58,302 nt of DNA from Nitrososphaerota archaeon (lineage in GTDB: Archaea; Thermoproteota; Nitrososphaeria_A; Caldarchaeales; JAVZCJ01), in contig JAWAZL010000006.1 of NCBI GenBank assembly GCA_038817485.1, positions 1 to 58,302 of the forward strand. The letters run 5' to 3'. Under the pieces are notes generated by a model, which did no database searches, was not told where the DNA came from, and worked only from the letters and a program-made list of their open reading frames with translations. Of the stretch, positions 43,667 through 53,706 are shown one piece after another (position 1 is the stretch's first letter; each line of letters opens with the position of its first letter). The translations under genes and the position numbers were made by a program.

Positions 43667-44458
43667 ATGGAAATCGAAAGGCTTTCAACAGGCATCGAAA
43701 TGCTTGATAAAATGCTTTCTGGAGGAATACCTAGAGGTTTTTTTGTAGCTGCTACCGGAGAACCTGGTACAGGTAAAACAATTTTTTGTATTTCATTTAT
43801 TGCTCAAGGGATTAAAGAAGGAGATAAATGTATATATGTTACTACTGAAGAAAGTCGTAATAGTATTATAATACAAGCAAAACAATTTAACATAGATTTT
43901 GAAAAAGCAATTAATGATAAAAAATTAATAATAATAGATGCTTTAATGGGACTTGAAGATAAATGGTCTTTAAAAAGTTTAGAAATAGAAGAACTTGTAA
44001 ATAAAATAATTGAAGCGAAGAAGGAACTTGGATATGGAAGAGCAAGAGTTGTAATAGATTCACTTTCTGCATTTTGGCTTGATAAACCAGCTATGGCTAG
44101 AAGATATTCTTATTTCATTAAAAAAGTTCTTTCAAAATGGGATTTTACGGTTTTAGCAACTTCACAATATGCCATAAGCACATCAGAAGCTTTTGGATTC
44201 GGTGTTGAACATATAGCTGATGGGATAATTAGATTTCATAGAGCTGTTAGAAATGGTATATTGAGAAGATATTTACTTATAGAAAAAATGAGGCAAACTC
44301 CCCATAGTCTTTATTTACATGAAATAAGTATAGAAAATGGAAAAGGTTTAAGAATTTTAGAAAAGTCTCAAGAAAGAAAAGAAGATATTTCTCTTCCTAA
44401 ACCTGTTTTAAATAAAATAATTGAAGCAAAAAAGAAGAAGGAAGAGAAAATTTCTTAA
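43667..44458 (+). CDS. KaiC/RadA-type RecA-fold ATPase, single domain
   Basis: About 263 residues. LSTGIEMLDKMLSGGIPRG is the usual KaiC N-terminal signature, Walker A is GEPGTGKT, Walker B includes ARVVIDSL, and TVLATSQYA follows. Single KaiC domain proteins in archaea have varied signalling or DNA-related roles. TTG 43655 is in frame; ATG 43667 is preferred. The primase-like gene starts 16 bases after the stop. Confidence 0.82.
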   Translation: MEIERLSTGIEMLDKMLSGGIPRGFFVAATGEPGTGKTIFCISFIAQGIKEGDKCIYVTTEESRNSIIIQAKQFNIDFEKAINDKKLIIIDALMGLEDKWSLKSLEIEELVNKIIEAKKELGYGRARVVIDSLSAFWLDKPAMARRYSYFIKKVLSKWDFTVLATSQYAISTSEAFGFGVEHIADGIIRFHRAVRNGILRRYLLIEKMRQTPHSLYLHEISIENGKGLRILEKSQERKEDISLPKPVLNKIIEAKKKKEEKIS

Positions 44459-44474
44459 TAAATGGTTAATTATA

Positions 44475-45392
44475 ATGTATTCATATAGGATAATTAAAGA
44501 ACATTATTCTCGTGAAGAAGTTCAAAATGAAATATTAAAATTTGCTGAATCTAGATGGATAGGAATACATTGTGAAAAAACTGATGAAAAGAAAAGAAAT
44601 ATTTTAATTAGATATGATAAAAATAAAAAACCTCTTAAAATAAATAATAAAAATCAAATATTGAATATTATTAATGAATTTGAAGAATATAAACCAAGAA
44701 CATTTTATGCATCTATAAATATTTATAGAAAACTTGATTTTATGGAAAATGTTTTAAATAGAGGAAATATAATTGCATGTACACCAACCTGGGATATAGA
44801 TAATGATTTATCAAAATGGCCTGCAACAATTTCTATAGTTGAGGAAATAATTTCTTTTTTATCAAATTATAATATTGAAAAATCTATTTATATTAAATGG
44901 TCTGGTAATGGTTGCCATATTCATTTGCATGAAAAATCTTTCTCTTCTGAATTATTAAATAAAATTCATCCACTAGATTTGGCATATTCGATCGTTGAAT
45001 ATGTAAATAACAAATTGTATGAAAAATATTTAGATATAAAGAATCGTTTTAAAGCAGAAGAATTAGTAGTTGAAAATAAAATAGATCCTCAAAGATTATA
45101 TACTTGCCCATTAAGTATACATCGTAAACAATATTTAACATGCGTGTGTATAGATAAAAATAAATTAAATGATTTTTCTCCAGAATGGGCTAAATTAAAT
45201 GAATTTAAACATTTTTATGATTGGAACAATTTTTTAATTGGTGAAGCAGATGAACTTGCATTAAAAGCATATGAAAACATAGGACCATATCCATATTATC
45301 CAAAATTGAGAAAAAGGAAAACAATTCCATTAGATATGCAAATTATAAAATGGTTAAAAAAATTTGAAGAAGAAAAAATTAACCTTTCTTAG
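44475..45392 (+). CDS. Primase/polymerase-like (AEP superfamily) protein
   Basis: About 305 residues. CTPTWDIDND (Asp107, Asp109) resembles the metal-binding DxD and WSGNGCHIHLH (His148-152) the nucleotide-binding sxH motif of archaeo-eukaryotic primases. The length is shorter than PriS. It could be the catalytic small primase subunit or a PrimPol-type protein. ATG 44475 is chosen. The 3' end overlaps the reverse-strand secreted protein by 14 bases. Confidence 0.72.
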   Translation: MYSYRIIKEHYSREEVQNEILKFAESRWIGIHCEKTDEKKRNILIRYDKNKKPLKINNKNQILNIINEFEEYKPRTFYASINIYRKLDFMENVLNRGNIIACTPTWDIDNDLSKWPATISIVEEIISFLSNYNIEKSIYIKWSGNGCHIHLHEKSFSSELLNKIHPLDLAYSIVEYVNNKLYEKYLDIKNRFKAEELVVENKIDPQRLYTCPLSIHRKQYLTCVCIDKNKLNDFSPEWAKLNEFKHFYDWNNFLIGEADELALKAYENIGPYPYYPKLRKRKTIPLDMQIIKWLKKFEEEKINLS

Positions 45393-47985
45393 TTTTTTCT
45401 TCTATCATTTTTTCAAGTTTATCTATTTTTTCTAGAATTTTTGATGTATCTATTTCTTCTATTTCTCTTTCTCTTCTCTCTTTTCTTATTCTTCCTACAA
45501 TTAAAATAAAGACTACTAAAATTAAAACAATAATTATAAAATTATATATGTCAAAATAAATCATAGGTTTTTCTATTTCTTCTTCAATTGGAATTTCTCC
45601 AATTAATACTTTAGATAAAGAGAATATATGTGGCAAATCAATGTATGTTTTTATTGTACTATCCATTTTTTCAATCAAAATTTCTTTTGGATAAAAAGCA
45701 GCATCTATCTTACATCTAACTTCAGGATCATTTTCACTTCTAATTATAATTTTTAATTGACTTCCAGTTATGCTATTTAAAATATTGACTTTTTTATTTA
45801 CCTCTACTTCTTTATAAATTGGTAAGTATAATGTATTACTTGAAATATTATAGAAAATTTTTAATGATGTAAAGTTTCCAACATTAATCCATTCATCATT
45901 ATATAACATTTTAATGGACTCTATAGTGACTTCTTTATTAAATTGTATTGAAGTCCAATAAATAAATATAGATGAATTAGGAGAAGCACGTGCTATAGAA
46001 TCAATATATATTCCATCAATGGTCCATATATTTGAACTATGTTTTATTGATGGAGCAACAGCAATATCAATCTTAGAATCTATCAGTCTTATTTCTACTC
46101 CACTATAATTAATCTTTTTAGAATAATAAGATAATGCATTTTTAATTTCCTTAAGATTAGCAATATTTTCATTCATTTTATTTATATTTTTGCCTAATTC
46201 TTCTTCTGATATTTTTAATCCATTTATAATAAGATTAAATGAATAATCTAATTTATTTAAATTCTTTGATATTTCATTCGTTGCTTCTAATGATTTTTCT
46301 AAACCTAGATTTAACTTATCCATATAGTTTATTACAATGAATGTTTTATTAATTAAATCTTTTTGTGTATTAATAATTTCTCTAAATCCCTCTAGAAGAT
46401 ACTCTGTACTATTTGATAATATCTTTAAACCATCTAATGTTTTTTCTATTATGGAATTTGAAGTTTTTAAACCATCTCTAATAGCATTAATTCCACTTGA
46501 AGCTTGCTTCATGCCATCGATTAACTGCCCCATATTACTAACGATCATTTTTAAACCTGTTGTCATTAAAGTCATATTATTTTTCATTTGTTGCAAAATG
46601 CCTTGCGAAATAGTCAGATTAGATAAAGCATTTTTTACAATATTTTGCACATCTGGATAATTTAACAAGGGTTGAAGTATTGTTATTGCTGTATTCTCAT
46701 AATTTATAGCAAGTGTAATACCTTGATTTAATCCATTTAAAGCTAAAATCGTAGCATTTAAGTTACTTCTAATAACTTCAAGTGCTGAAATAATGCTTGG
46801 ATATCCTGAAGCCATAGCATCTAATCCATTCAAAATATTTTCATTTATTAATTTTGTTGCATTCAATGCTTCCTCTATATTTTCCATAGCATACTTTGTT
46901 ACATTTACTCCTGAAAATATTCCTTCCAAACCCTCATCGACTAATTTATTTGATGCGTTCGATAACATTTTTAGGCTATCTATGGATTTTTTTAACCCAT
47001 AAGATATTGTCGAACTTTTATCAACAATTGATGATAAACCTGAATTTAATGAATTTAAAGCTTTAGAAACTTCTTCTAAAGAACTTCTCATTTTTATGGA
47101 AGATAAATAAATTTTATCATATGCTTCTTTACTAATTTCTAAGCTTTTAATATTACTATCTATTTGTTTTAAAACCATTTCTTGATTCTCACTTATTTGA
47201 ACAAGCATAGAATCTATTGATACCACTCCAAAAGTTCCAACTGAAGCAACTTTAGCTGTAAGATTAAGTGTTACTTCATTCTCTCTTAAAAGGATAAGCC
47301 AACTTATTCTATTAGTACCTGCTAAAGTTATAGTTGTATTTGCTTCAGGATTGGTGCGTATCGAACTAAAAGTTTTTTCATCAAGAGATAATGTTACTGT
47401 TACTAATAAAGGCTCTAAAACATACGTTTTTCCACTTAAAATTCTATTAACCTTTCTTTTTAATTTTATTGACCATAAGATATTATCAGAAACATTCGCT
47501 TTTATGAATTGCGTTCCTTTAACATATATTTTTTCAGCTTCTTTTCCATTAACATATATCTTTTTTTCAATATCTAAAGGAATATTTTCTTTTGTTTCAG
47601 CTGAATATTCATATGTTAATGTTTCTTCAGATAAAATTTTTAAATTCTTCCATATTATTATTGTTATATTTCCAAAATTTTCTATCATTGAAGGTTGAGG
47701 AGTCCCTCCAAGCATTGTTAATGTATTAGGGAGTATATTTTCAACTCTATCTATTAAATCTATAATTCTATTTACATCTTTATTATCTATCTTTAATGTT
47801 ATAACAATTTTCTTAGATTTTATGAATCCTTCTGTATCATAACTTATTTCAATTGTTTTACTTTTTTTAATAATTATTTTTCCTATATTTTCTCCTTTTA
47901 CAAAATTTATTGGTAATAAACTTATTAATAAAAATATTATTAAGAATAAATTTAATACTTTTAGCATTTTAAAATTTTTAATCAT
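45379..47985 (-). CDS. Large secreted/anchored coiled-coil protein of the ABC operon
   Basis: 868 residues: signal peptide (LNLFLIIFLLISLLPINFVKG), a beta-rich N-terminal domain, a very long helical region (about 280-640) with Asn- and Ser-rich repeated helices, a second beta-rich domain, and a C-terminal membrane helix (FIIIVLILVVFILIVGRI) with a charged cytoplasmic coiled-coil tail. It is the last gene of a five-gene operon with a MacB-like ABC system. It could be an extracytoplasmic partner of the transporter. Family not recognised. Confidence 0.65.
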   Translation of the reverse strand: MIKNFKMLKVLNLFLIIFLLISLLPINFVKGENIGKIIIKKSKTIEISYDTEGFIKSKKIVITLKIDNKDVNRIIDLIDRVENILPNTLTMLGGTPQPSMIENFGNITIIIWKNLKILSEETLTYEYSAETKENIPLDIEKKIYVNGKEAEKIYVKGTQFIKANVSDNILWSIKLKRKVNRILSGKTYVLEPLLVTVTLSLDEKTFSSIRTNPEANTTITLAGTNRISWLILLRENEVTLNLTAKVASVGTFGVVSIDSMLVQISENQEMVLKQIDSNIKSLEISKEAYDKIYLSSIKMRSSLEEVSKALNSLNSGLSSIVDKSSTISYGLKKSIDSLKMLSNASNKLVDEGLEGIFSGVNVTKYAMENIEEALNATKLINENILNGLDAMASGYPSIISALEVIRSNLNATILALNGLNQGITLAINYENTAITILQPLLNYPDVQNIVKNALSNLTISQGILQQMKNNMTLMTTGLKMIVSNMGQLIDGMKQASSGINAIRDGLKTSNSIIEKTLDGLKILSNSTEYLLEGFREIINTQKDLINKTFIVINYMDKLNLGLEKSLEATNEISKNLNKLDYSFNLIINGLKISEEELGKNINKMNENIANLKEIKNALSYYSKKINYSGVEIRLIDSKIDIAVAPSIKHSSNIWTIDGIYIDSIARASPNSSIFIYWTSIQFNKEVTIESIKMLYNDEWINVGNFTSLKIFYNISSNTLYLPIYKEVEVNKKVNILNSITGSQLKIIIRSENDPEVRCKIDAAFYPKEILIEKMDSTIKTYIDLPHIFSLSKVLIGEIPIEEEIEKPMIYFDIYNFIIIVLILVVFILIVGRIRKERREREIEEIDTSKILEKIDKLEKMIEEKTKKG

Positions 47986-47995
47986 TCTTTATCAC

Positions 47996-48898
47996 TTATT
48001 TACTTCCTTTTAAGAAAGCTTCAATTCTATCAATTTGTTCAGCTATTTTCTTTTTTGTTTCATTATAAGAATTATAATTAATGTCCCCTCTTCTTAACCT
48101 TTCTTCAAGTAGGTATATTGAATGCCTAAGTATTTTTAATTGAGATAAAATTAAACTATATTCTTCTTTTTTATCCATTGCTATATCAAAACTAAGTAAT
48201 TCTTTAGGAGGATTTTCAAATATTTTTCCATCTCTAATATAGAACATTTTATTTGCAATCATAGCGACTGATGGATTATGTGTAACAACTATGAATGTTT
48301 GACCAAGATATTCATTAAGAATTTTTGTAAGCTTCATGACTCTTGCTCCAGTAGCAGTATCTAAAGAGCCTGTTGGTTCGTCCATTAAAATTATTGCAGG
48401 TTCATTTGCTAAAGCTCTTGCTAATGCAACTCTTTGTCTTTCCCCTCCACTCATTTGTATTGGTCTATTTTTAAATATTTTTTCTCCTATACCTACAAGT
48501 TGAAGTAATTTTATAGCTCTCTCTTGTGCTTCTTTTTCAGTATATTTTCCTGAAAGAATCATTGGAAGCATAACATTTTCTAAAGCATTTAAAGTTGGGA
48601 TTAAATTAAAGAATTGAAATAAATATCCAATTTTATTGCATCTGAAATCTGTTAATTCTTTTTCACTCATATTTGTAACATCTATTCCATCTATTATTAC
48701 TTTCCCAAAAGTAGGTTTATCCATTGTTCCAATTATATTTAGCAAAGTTGTTTTTCCACTTCCAGATGGTCCCATTATAGAAATATATTCTCCTCTATTT
48801 ATTTTTAAATTAACTCCTTTAAGAGCTTCTATTTCTACTCCTGGAGCAAGTTTATATATTTTAACTACATTCTTTAATTCAACTGCTATGCTACTCAT
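47996..48898 (-). CDS. ABC transporter ATPase, MacB/LolD type
   Basis: 300 residues. Walker A is GPSGSGKTT, the Q-loop is in GYLFQFFNL, the signature is MSGGERQRVALARAL and Walker B is ILMDEPTGSLD. The last ~75 residues are a helical coiled-coil tail. It powers the FtsX-type permease encoded before it; the two overlap by 8 bases. Confidence 0.93.
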   Translation of the reverse strand: MSSIAVELKNVVKIYKLAPGVEIEALKGVNLKINRGEYISIMGPSGSGKTTLLNIIGTMDKPTFGKVIIDGIDVTNMSEKELTDFRCNKIGYLFQFFNLIPTLNALENVMLPMILSGKYTEKEAQERAIKLLQLVGIGEKIFKNRPIQMSGGERQRVALARALANEPAIILMDEPTGSLDTATGARVMKLTKILNEYLGQTFIVVTHNPSVAMIANKMFYIRDGKIFENPPKELLSFDIAMDKKEEYSLILSQLKILRHSIYLLEERLRRGDINYNSYNETKKKIAEQIDRIEAFLKGSK

Positions 48899-50057
48899 AT
48901 CTAAGAGCCTCTATTGGTCTAATATTTGCTCCTTTCCATGAAGGTTGAAAGCCTGCAAGTAAACCTATTGTAATTGCTATGATTATACCATATGCTAAAA
49001 TTGTAGGTGATATAACAATTAGTAATTGAATACGAATTAATTGTTGGATAAATTCTCTTATAAAGTATACTCCTATTATTCCAAGAATGCAACCAAATAT
49101 TCCTCCTAAAAGACTTAATATTCCTGCTTCAGATAAGAAAATTGCTAATACATGCCATCTTTTTGCTCCTATTGCTCTTAATGTTCCTATTTCTCTTGTT
49201 CTTTCTCTAACAACCATCATTATAGTATTCATAATGCTTAATCCAGCAACAAGTAAACTTATAGAAGCTATTGCAAGTAAAACTCCATTTATTATATCCA
49301 TTATAGAATTTATTCTTTTTAATATTTCTTCTTGTTTAGTAATTCTAGCTCCAGGATACATTTCTTTTAATACTTTCTCTATATAATCTACTTTGCTTCT
49401 ATCACTTACTCTTACTATAATTGATGAAACATATCCTTCTCTTCCCAATACTTTTTGAGCAGTTTTAATATTTGTAGCAATTATTCCTATTTGTCCAGCA
49501 ACAACTACTGTTCCAACATCAAATACTCCTACTATTTTAAAAGTCCTTTTTCCAACATTTTCTATATCTATTGTCATAAAATCTCCTGGATGGAGATTTA
49601 ATCTTTCAGATACCATTCTTTGAATTACAATCACATTTTCTTCTTCTGGATAAAATCCTCTTCCTTCTAAAATCTCTAATCCAGTTAAATAATTCCTTAT
49701 TTGTTCAGCTGGCACTCCTAAAAAAACGCATGCTCCAGTTTTTATTTGGCCAATCATTATAATTACAGGATATGCATCTGATACGTAATTTATGCTTTTA
49801 ACATTTTCTAATATTACTTCTGGAACATCTGCAATTGAACTTCCTTGAAGCATCATTCCAGCTCCAAGCAATTCATTCAATTGTTCTTCTATTTGTTGCC
49901 TCATTCCAAGTCCAATAGACATTAATGAAACTAAAGTTGCAATTCCAATAGTTATTCCAAGAATTGTTAAAATAGCCCTGCCTTTTCTAGCAGCTATGTC
50001 TCTTTCAGATAATTTTAAGAAATGACGTATTATGCGTAATTGTGCAATTAAAGACAT
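48891..50057 (-). CDS. FtsX/MacB-type ABC permease
   Basis: 388 residues. An N-terminal membrane helix (GRAILTILGITIGIATLVSL) is followed by an extracellular MacB periplasmic core-like domain (~60-230) and three C-terminal helices of the FtsX domain, with RTREIGTLRAIGAKRW as coupling region. It forms a mechanotransmission or lipoprotein-export type system with the ATPase. Role in archaea is not known. Confidence 0.9.
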   Translation of the reverse strand: MSLIAQLRIIRHFLKLSERDIAARKGRAILTILGITIGIATLVSLMSIGLGMRQQIEEQLNELLGAGMMLQGSSIADVPEVILENVKSINYVSDAYPVIIMIGQIKTGACVFLGVPAEQIRNYLTGLEILEGRGFYPEEENVIVIQRMVSERLNLHPGDFMTIDIENVGKRTFKIVGVFDVGTVVVAGQIGIIATNIKTAQKVLGREGYVSSIIVRVSDRSKVDYIEKVLKEMYPGARITKQEEILKRINSIMDIINGVLLAIASISLLVAGLSIMNTIMMVVRERTREIGTLRAIGAKRWHVLAIFLSEAGILSLLGGIFGCILGIIGVYFIREFIQQLIRIQLLIVISPTILAYGIIIAITIGLLAGFQPSWKGANIRPIEALRYE

Positions 50058-50060
50058 TTT

Positions 50061-51611
50061 TTATACCTTTTTCTTCTTTCTTAAAAATAAAATTATCGAT
50101 AAAACTATAATTACTATTACTAAGATTATTGTAATTTGTGTAGTAAAGATTTTTTCAATCTCTTCAATTAAAGAATAAGTTTTCTTATTTACATTCAATT
50201 TTATTGGCATTGTTTCAGCTCCATAATATTCTTCATTGCTTTCTAAAACTGCTTTAATATAGTATGTGCCCTCCTTTTTAGGTTCCCAATTATATTCGAA
50301 TTTTTCTCCATTTTCAACATTTATTATTGAAATAATATCCCATTTTTCTTTATCTAAACTATAATAAAGAATTACTATTGCTTTTTCACGATTAGGAATT
50401 ATTTCACCATTAATAATTGCTTTTTCATTTTCAAAAATATTATTAGAATTAAGTATTAAAGTTATTTTACTATATTCTTTATTAATTTCTACTTTTACTT
50501 CTTTACTTTCTGAATTTAAATAATATTCATCTCCATCCCATTCAGCTTTTATAAGATATTCTCCTTTTTTATTAGGTTTCCAATAATAATAGTAACTTCC
50601 ATTTTCAATAGTAAATGTTTCTCCAAGATTATTCCATGTTTTTCCATTATCAAAACTATAGCTTAAAAATATTTTTTCATTAGATTTTTTAGGATTAAGA
50701 ATTCCATATATTAAAATTTTTCCATCATTTTCTACATTTGCTTTACATGTTAATTCACTTCTCCCTCTAACATTAATCAATATGCTTTCAGACTTTGTTA
50801 CATTATATCCTCCAAAGCTCTTATATGCTAAATCTATATTTATTGTATAAAATCCCATTTGTTTTATTCTTATTGGGAAAGTAATTTCTGCATAATTATT
50901 TGCTTCAATAACATTTATTCTCTTATAACTATTCGTAAGAACCTCTACTTTATATCCATAAATGTATAAAGCTACATCTTTTATTGGATAATTTCCTTCA
51001 TTAAGAATTCTTATTAAAATATTAAAATCTTCCCCCTCTTCTATTATTTCAGGAACTTTATAATCAATTGTTACTATTGATTTAGGTGAATATAATATTA
51101 CGTTAATTGTTCTAAAAGTTTCCATTTTATAAGTTTCATTTTTCTCATTTCTTATTTGCCCATAAATTTTTAGATATAATTGATATATTTTCTCTTCACC
51201 AGGTTTTATCTCATTAAAACTAGGATCACTTAAGTATAATGATAAATCAATTTTAGTTTCATTTTCTATAGAAGTAAAGTTTTTCAATATTGGTTTGAAA
51301 GCTATAACATTTGTATTCAAAATTCCTGTTTCAAACGAGTAAAAGTATATAGAATTATTTTCTTTTAAATATATGGCTTTTATAACTACTTCAATATTAA
51401 CTTTAGTATTTATAGTAAAATTATCGCCTATCGTGACATTTAACCAAAATAATGAATCATGCCAATTTTCTATAAATGAATAATTTTCCTTTTCAAAAAT
51501 ATTTTCTAAACAAGAAGCAGATGGCATTATGATATTTATCGTAATTGTAAGTAATATCACAATAATAAATAAAGATAAATAGTTTTTTCTATTTATAACT
51601 CTTTTTTCCAT
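50061..51611 (-). CDS. Surface protein with Ig-like domains and C-terminal anchor
   Basis: 516 residues: signal peptide, N-terminal beta domain, a CARDB-like part (EEGEDFNILIRILNEGNYPI), then two similar Ig-like repeats (YSFDNGKTWNN and YSLDKEKWDI, each followed by WKPNKKGEYLIKAEW or WEPKKEGTYYIKAVL), and a C-terminal membrane helix with KKKKV. It is presumably outside the cell and is the second gene in the PadR-led operon. Confidence 0.75.
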   Translation of the reverse strand: MEKRVINRKNYLSLFIIVILLTITINIIMPSASCLENIFEKENYSFIENWHDSLFWLNVTIGDNFTINTKVNIEVVIKAIYLKENNSIYFYSFETGILNTNVIAFKPILKNFTSIENETKIDLSLYLSDPSFNEIKPGEEKIYQLYLKIYGQIRNEKNETYKMETFRTINVILYSPKSIVTIDYKVPEIIEEGEDFNILIRILNEGNYPIKDVALYIYGYKVEVLTNSYKRINVIEANNYAEITFPIRIKQMGFYTINIDLAYKSFGGYNVTKSESILINVRGRSELTCKANVENDGKILIYGILNPKKSNEKIFLSYSFDNGKTWNNLGETFTIENGSYYYYWKPNKKGEYLIKAEWDGDEYYLNSESKEVKVEINKEYSKITLILNSNNIFENEKAIINGEIIPNREKAIVILYYSLDKEKWDIISIINVENGEKFEYNWEPKKEGTYYIKAVLESNEEYYGAETMPIKLNVNKKTYSLIEEIEKIFTTQITIILVIVIIVLSIILFLRKKKKV

Positions 51612-51613
51612 TT

Positions 51614-52009
51614 TTATTTCTCACCTTTCCATAATTTTCCATAATTTTTTTGAGCTAAGATAATCATTTTATTAAATATTCTTCCATATTTTCTAATAAC
51701 TTCTTTAAGAATTTGATCTCCAAAATTTGTTAATTTATATATTCTTCTAGGAGGACCTTTTGATGATTTTTCCCATATACTTTCTATCAATCCTCTTTTC
51801 TCTAATCTATGAAGAATTGGATAAAGTGTCCCTTCTCTTACTATTATTATATTTTCCGTTGTATTTTTTACTTCACGTGTTAATTCATATCCATACATAG
51901 TTTTCCTTTTTAATAATAATAAACAAAGAATAGTTAATATTCCTTTATGGATTTGAATTTCCAATTTTGGAAGGCTTTCCTTTATTATTTTAGCGTTGGT
52001 ATAAGACAT
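51614..52009 (-). CDS. PadR-family transcriptional regulator
   Basis: 131 residues. A winged-helix PadR domain: LLKRKTMYGYELTREVKN, REGTLYPILHRLEKRGLIES and GPPRRIYKLTNFG. It is the first gene of the ABC/surface protein operon and probably its repressor. GTG 52018 is in frame; ATG 52009 with a GTGAT site is preferred. A 14-bp palindrome just upstream could be its operator. Confidence 0.85.
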   Translation of the reverse strand: MSYTNAKIIKESLPKLEIQIHKGILTILCLLLLKRKTMYGYELTREVKNTTENIIIVREGTLYPILHRLEKRGLIESIWEKSSKGPPRRIYKLTNFGDQILKEVIRKYGRIFNKMIILAQKNYGKLWKGEK

Positions 52010-52028
52010 CTTAATCACTATATTGCTT

Positions 52029-52042
52029 TAAAGTATACTTTA
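52029..52042. promoter_or_regulatory. 14-bp perfect palindrome, candidate PadR operator
   Basis: TAAAGTATACTTTA, a perfect inverted repeat 20 bases upstream of the PadR start, overlapping a TATA-like TTATAAAG on the reverse strand. A repressor bound here would block the PadR operon promoter. It also lies in the divergent region to the epimerase-like gene. Confidence 0.5.
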
Positions 52043-52137
52043 TAACTACTATATTAACTTTTAATCTTATTATTTTAATGAGTATTTTAGGTATGGAAAA
52101 ATATTTATAGATATTCCTTAAAGTAATAGTGATAAAA

Positions 52138-53619
52138 ATGGTGGAAGTAAAGGAAAGTATTGGGCCAAGATATTTAGGTGTAGTACATCATCCAGCAATT
52201 GGTATAAGAATTCCAGAAGTTTTCTTAACAGGAATATTAAAAGCATTTAAGAAGAAAAATGTTGCAGGAGGATTAATGCTTTCTTTTGGAAGAGAAACTG
52301 CTACAGAAGAAGTTATAAATGCTCCACCTGGGAAATATGAAATAACTAAAGGACATACTGGCACTTCTATTAAGAAATATATTACAATGAGTGCTGAAGC
52401 TGCTTTAAGAGAAGGATTGATTATTGAAATTGAAGCAGATCATATAATGATAATCGGTTCTTCTATTAAAGCAGTTAAGAGAATTGCTGGTATTCATGAA
52501 GAAACTAAAATTGATATGGAAGAATTGAAAAAATCAATTGAATATGCTAAAAATGAAATAGATGAAGCAATTTCAACAAATTTTGTAAATAGTTTTACAA
52601 TAGATACTTGTGATTTATTTAATTTAGATGTACATAAGTGGGATAATGAAAAATTAAAGAATGAATTTGAAAAAAATTTTTCAAAGAATGAAAAGGAAAG
52701 ATTATTAAATCAATATATTGGGAAAAATTTTAAATTTAATACAGCAATTGGTAAAGAAATAGTATATAAATTTAATGAAAATGAAATAATGCAATTTGCA
52801 TTAAAATTTAATGATAGTTTGAAAATAAGTAAAGAAATATATGATTATATAAAAGGAAAAATGAATAAACCTTTTGGATTTGAAATTGCTTTTGATGAAA
52901 CGATTGAAGAAACAAAAGATAAAGAAATGCTATTCTATTTAAATGAATGGAAAAATCTTGGAGCACACGTAGATTATATTGCACCAAATATAGGTTTTAA
53001 GAAAAGAATGGATTTTAGAGGAGATTTAAAGGAACTTAAAGAAAAAGTTTCTAGATTAGCAGCAATTGCTAAAAATTTTGGAGCTCTTTTATCTATACAT
53101 TCTGGAAGTGGCACATCTCCATATAGTGGAAAAGGACCTGGAACATATAAAGCATTGCTTGAAGCAACAGGAGGAGAATTAAAATATAAAATTTCAGGAG
53201 TTTATTACGAATTACTTATGGAAATTCTTTCATCATTTCCACCTAAATCTGAAGAAAGGAAACTTTATAACAAAATATTTGATGAAGTATACAATTATCT
53301 TAACAAACAAATCATTGAAAATGGTCCTTTAGCTTCACCTTTATTAAAAAAACAAATTGAAAAATATAAAGAAGAAGTAAAAAAAGGTATTAGGAAAAAG
53401 AGAGATCCTAGAGCAACATTCTTTAGATTCTATTCTTATCTTGCATTAAATTTTAAAGATAAAAATGGAAAAAGGTATTTTAGAGATAAAATTGTTTCTC
53501 TATACAATAAAAATAAAAAGCTTCATGAGATAGTTGATAAAGAAGTTGAAAAGCTTACACTTAGATTGATTAATGGCTTAAATTTCACTAATAATATTTC
53601 TAAAATTTCTTTTCAATAA
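52138..53619 (+). CDS. Tagaturonate/fructuronate epimerase-like protein (UxaE family)
   Basis: About 493 residues. The C-terminal half (FGFEIAFDETIEETKDKEML, VDYIAPNIGFKKRMDF, LLSIHSGSGTSPYSGKGPGT) matches the UxaE epimerase family of hexuronate metabolism, and the N-terminal part has SFGRETATEEV and ADHIMI. The family name is a recollection, not a search. GTG 52129 is in frame; ATG 52138 follows a GTGAT site. With the TIM-barrel isomerase at 56235 it may be part of sugar-acid use. Confidence 0.6.
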   Translation: MVEVKESIGPRYLGVVHHPAIGIRIPEVFLTGILKAFKKKNVAGGLMLSFGRETATEEVINAPPGKYEITKGHTGTSIKKYITMSAEAALREGLIIEIEADHIMIIGSSIKAVKRIAGIHEETKIDMEELKKSIEYAKNEIDEAISTNFVNSFTIDTCDLFNLDVHKWDNEKLKNEFEKNFSKNEKERLLNQYIGKNFKFNTAIGKEIVYKFNENEIMQFALKFNDSLKISKEIYDYIKGKMNKPFGFEIAFDETIEETKDKEMLFYLNEWKNLGAHVDYIAPNIGFKKRMDFRGDLKELKEKVSRLAAIAKNFGALLSIHSGSGTSPYSGKGPGTYKALLEATGGELKYKISGVYYELLMEILSSFPPKSEERKLYNKIFDEVYNYLNKQIIENGPLASPLLKKQIEKYKEEVKKGIRKKRDPRATFFRFYSYLALNFKDKNGKRYFRDKIVSLYNKNKKLHEIVDKEVEKLTLRLINGLNFTNNISKISFQ

Positions 53620-53706
53620 TTTTATTCTAACATTATAAATATTTTCCACTATTATTGAATTATTTTTTTATTAACAATGAAGTAAAAATATAAATGAAAT
53701 TTTTGT

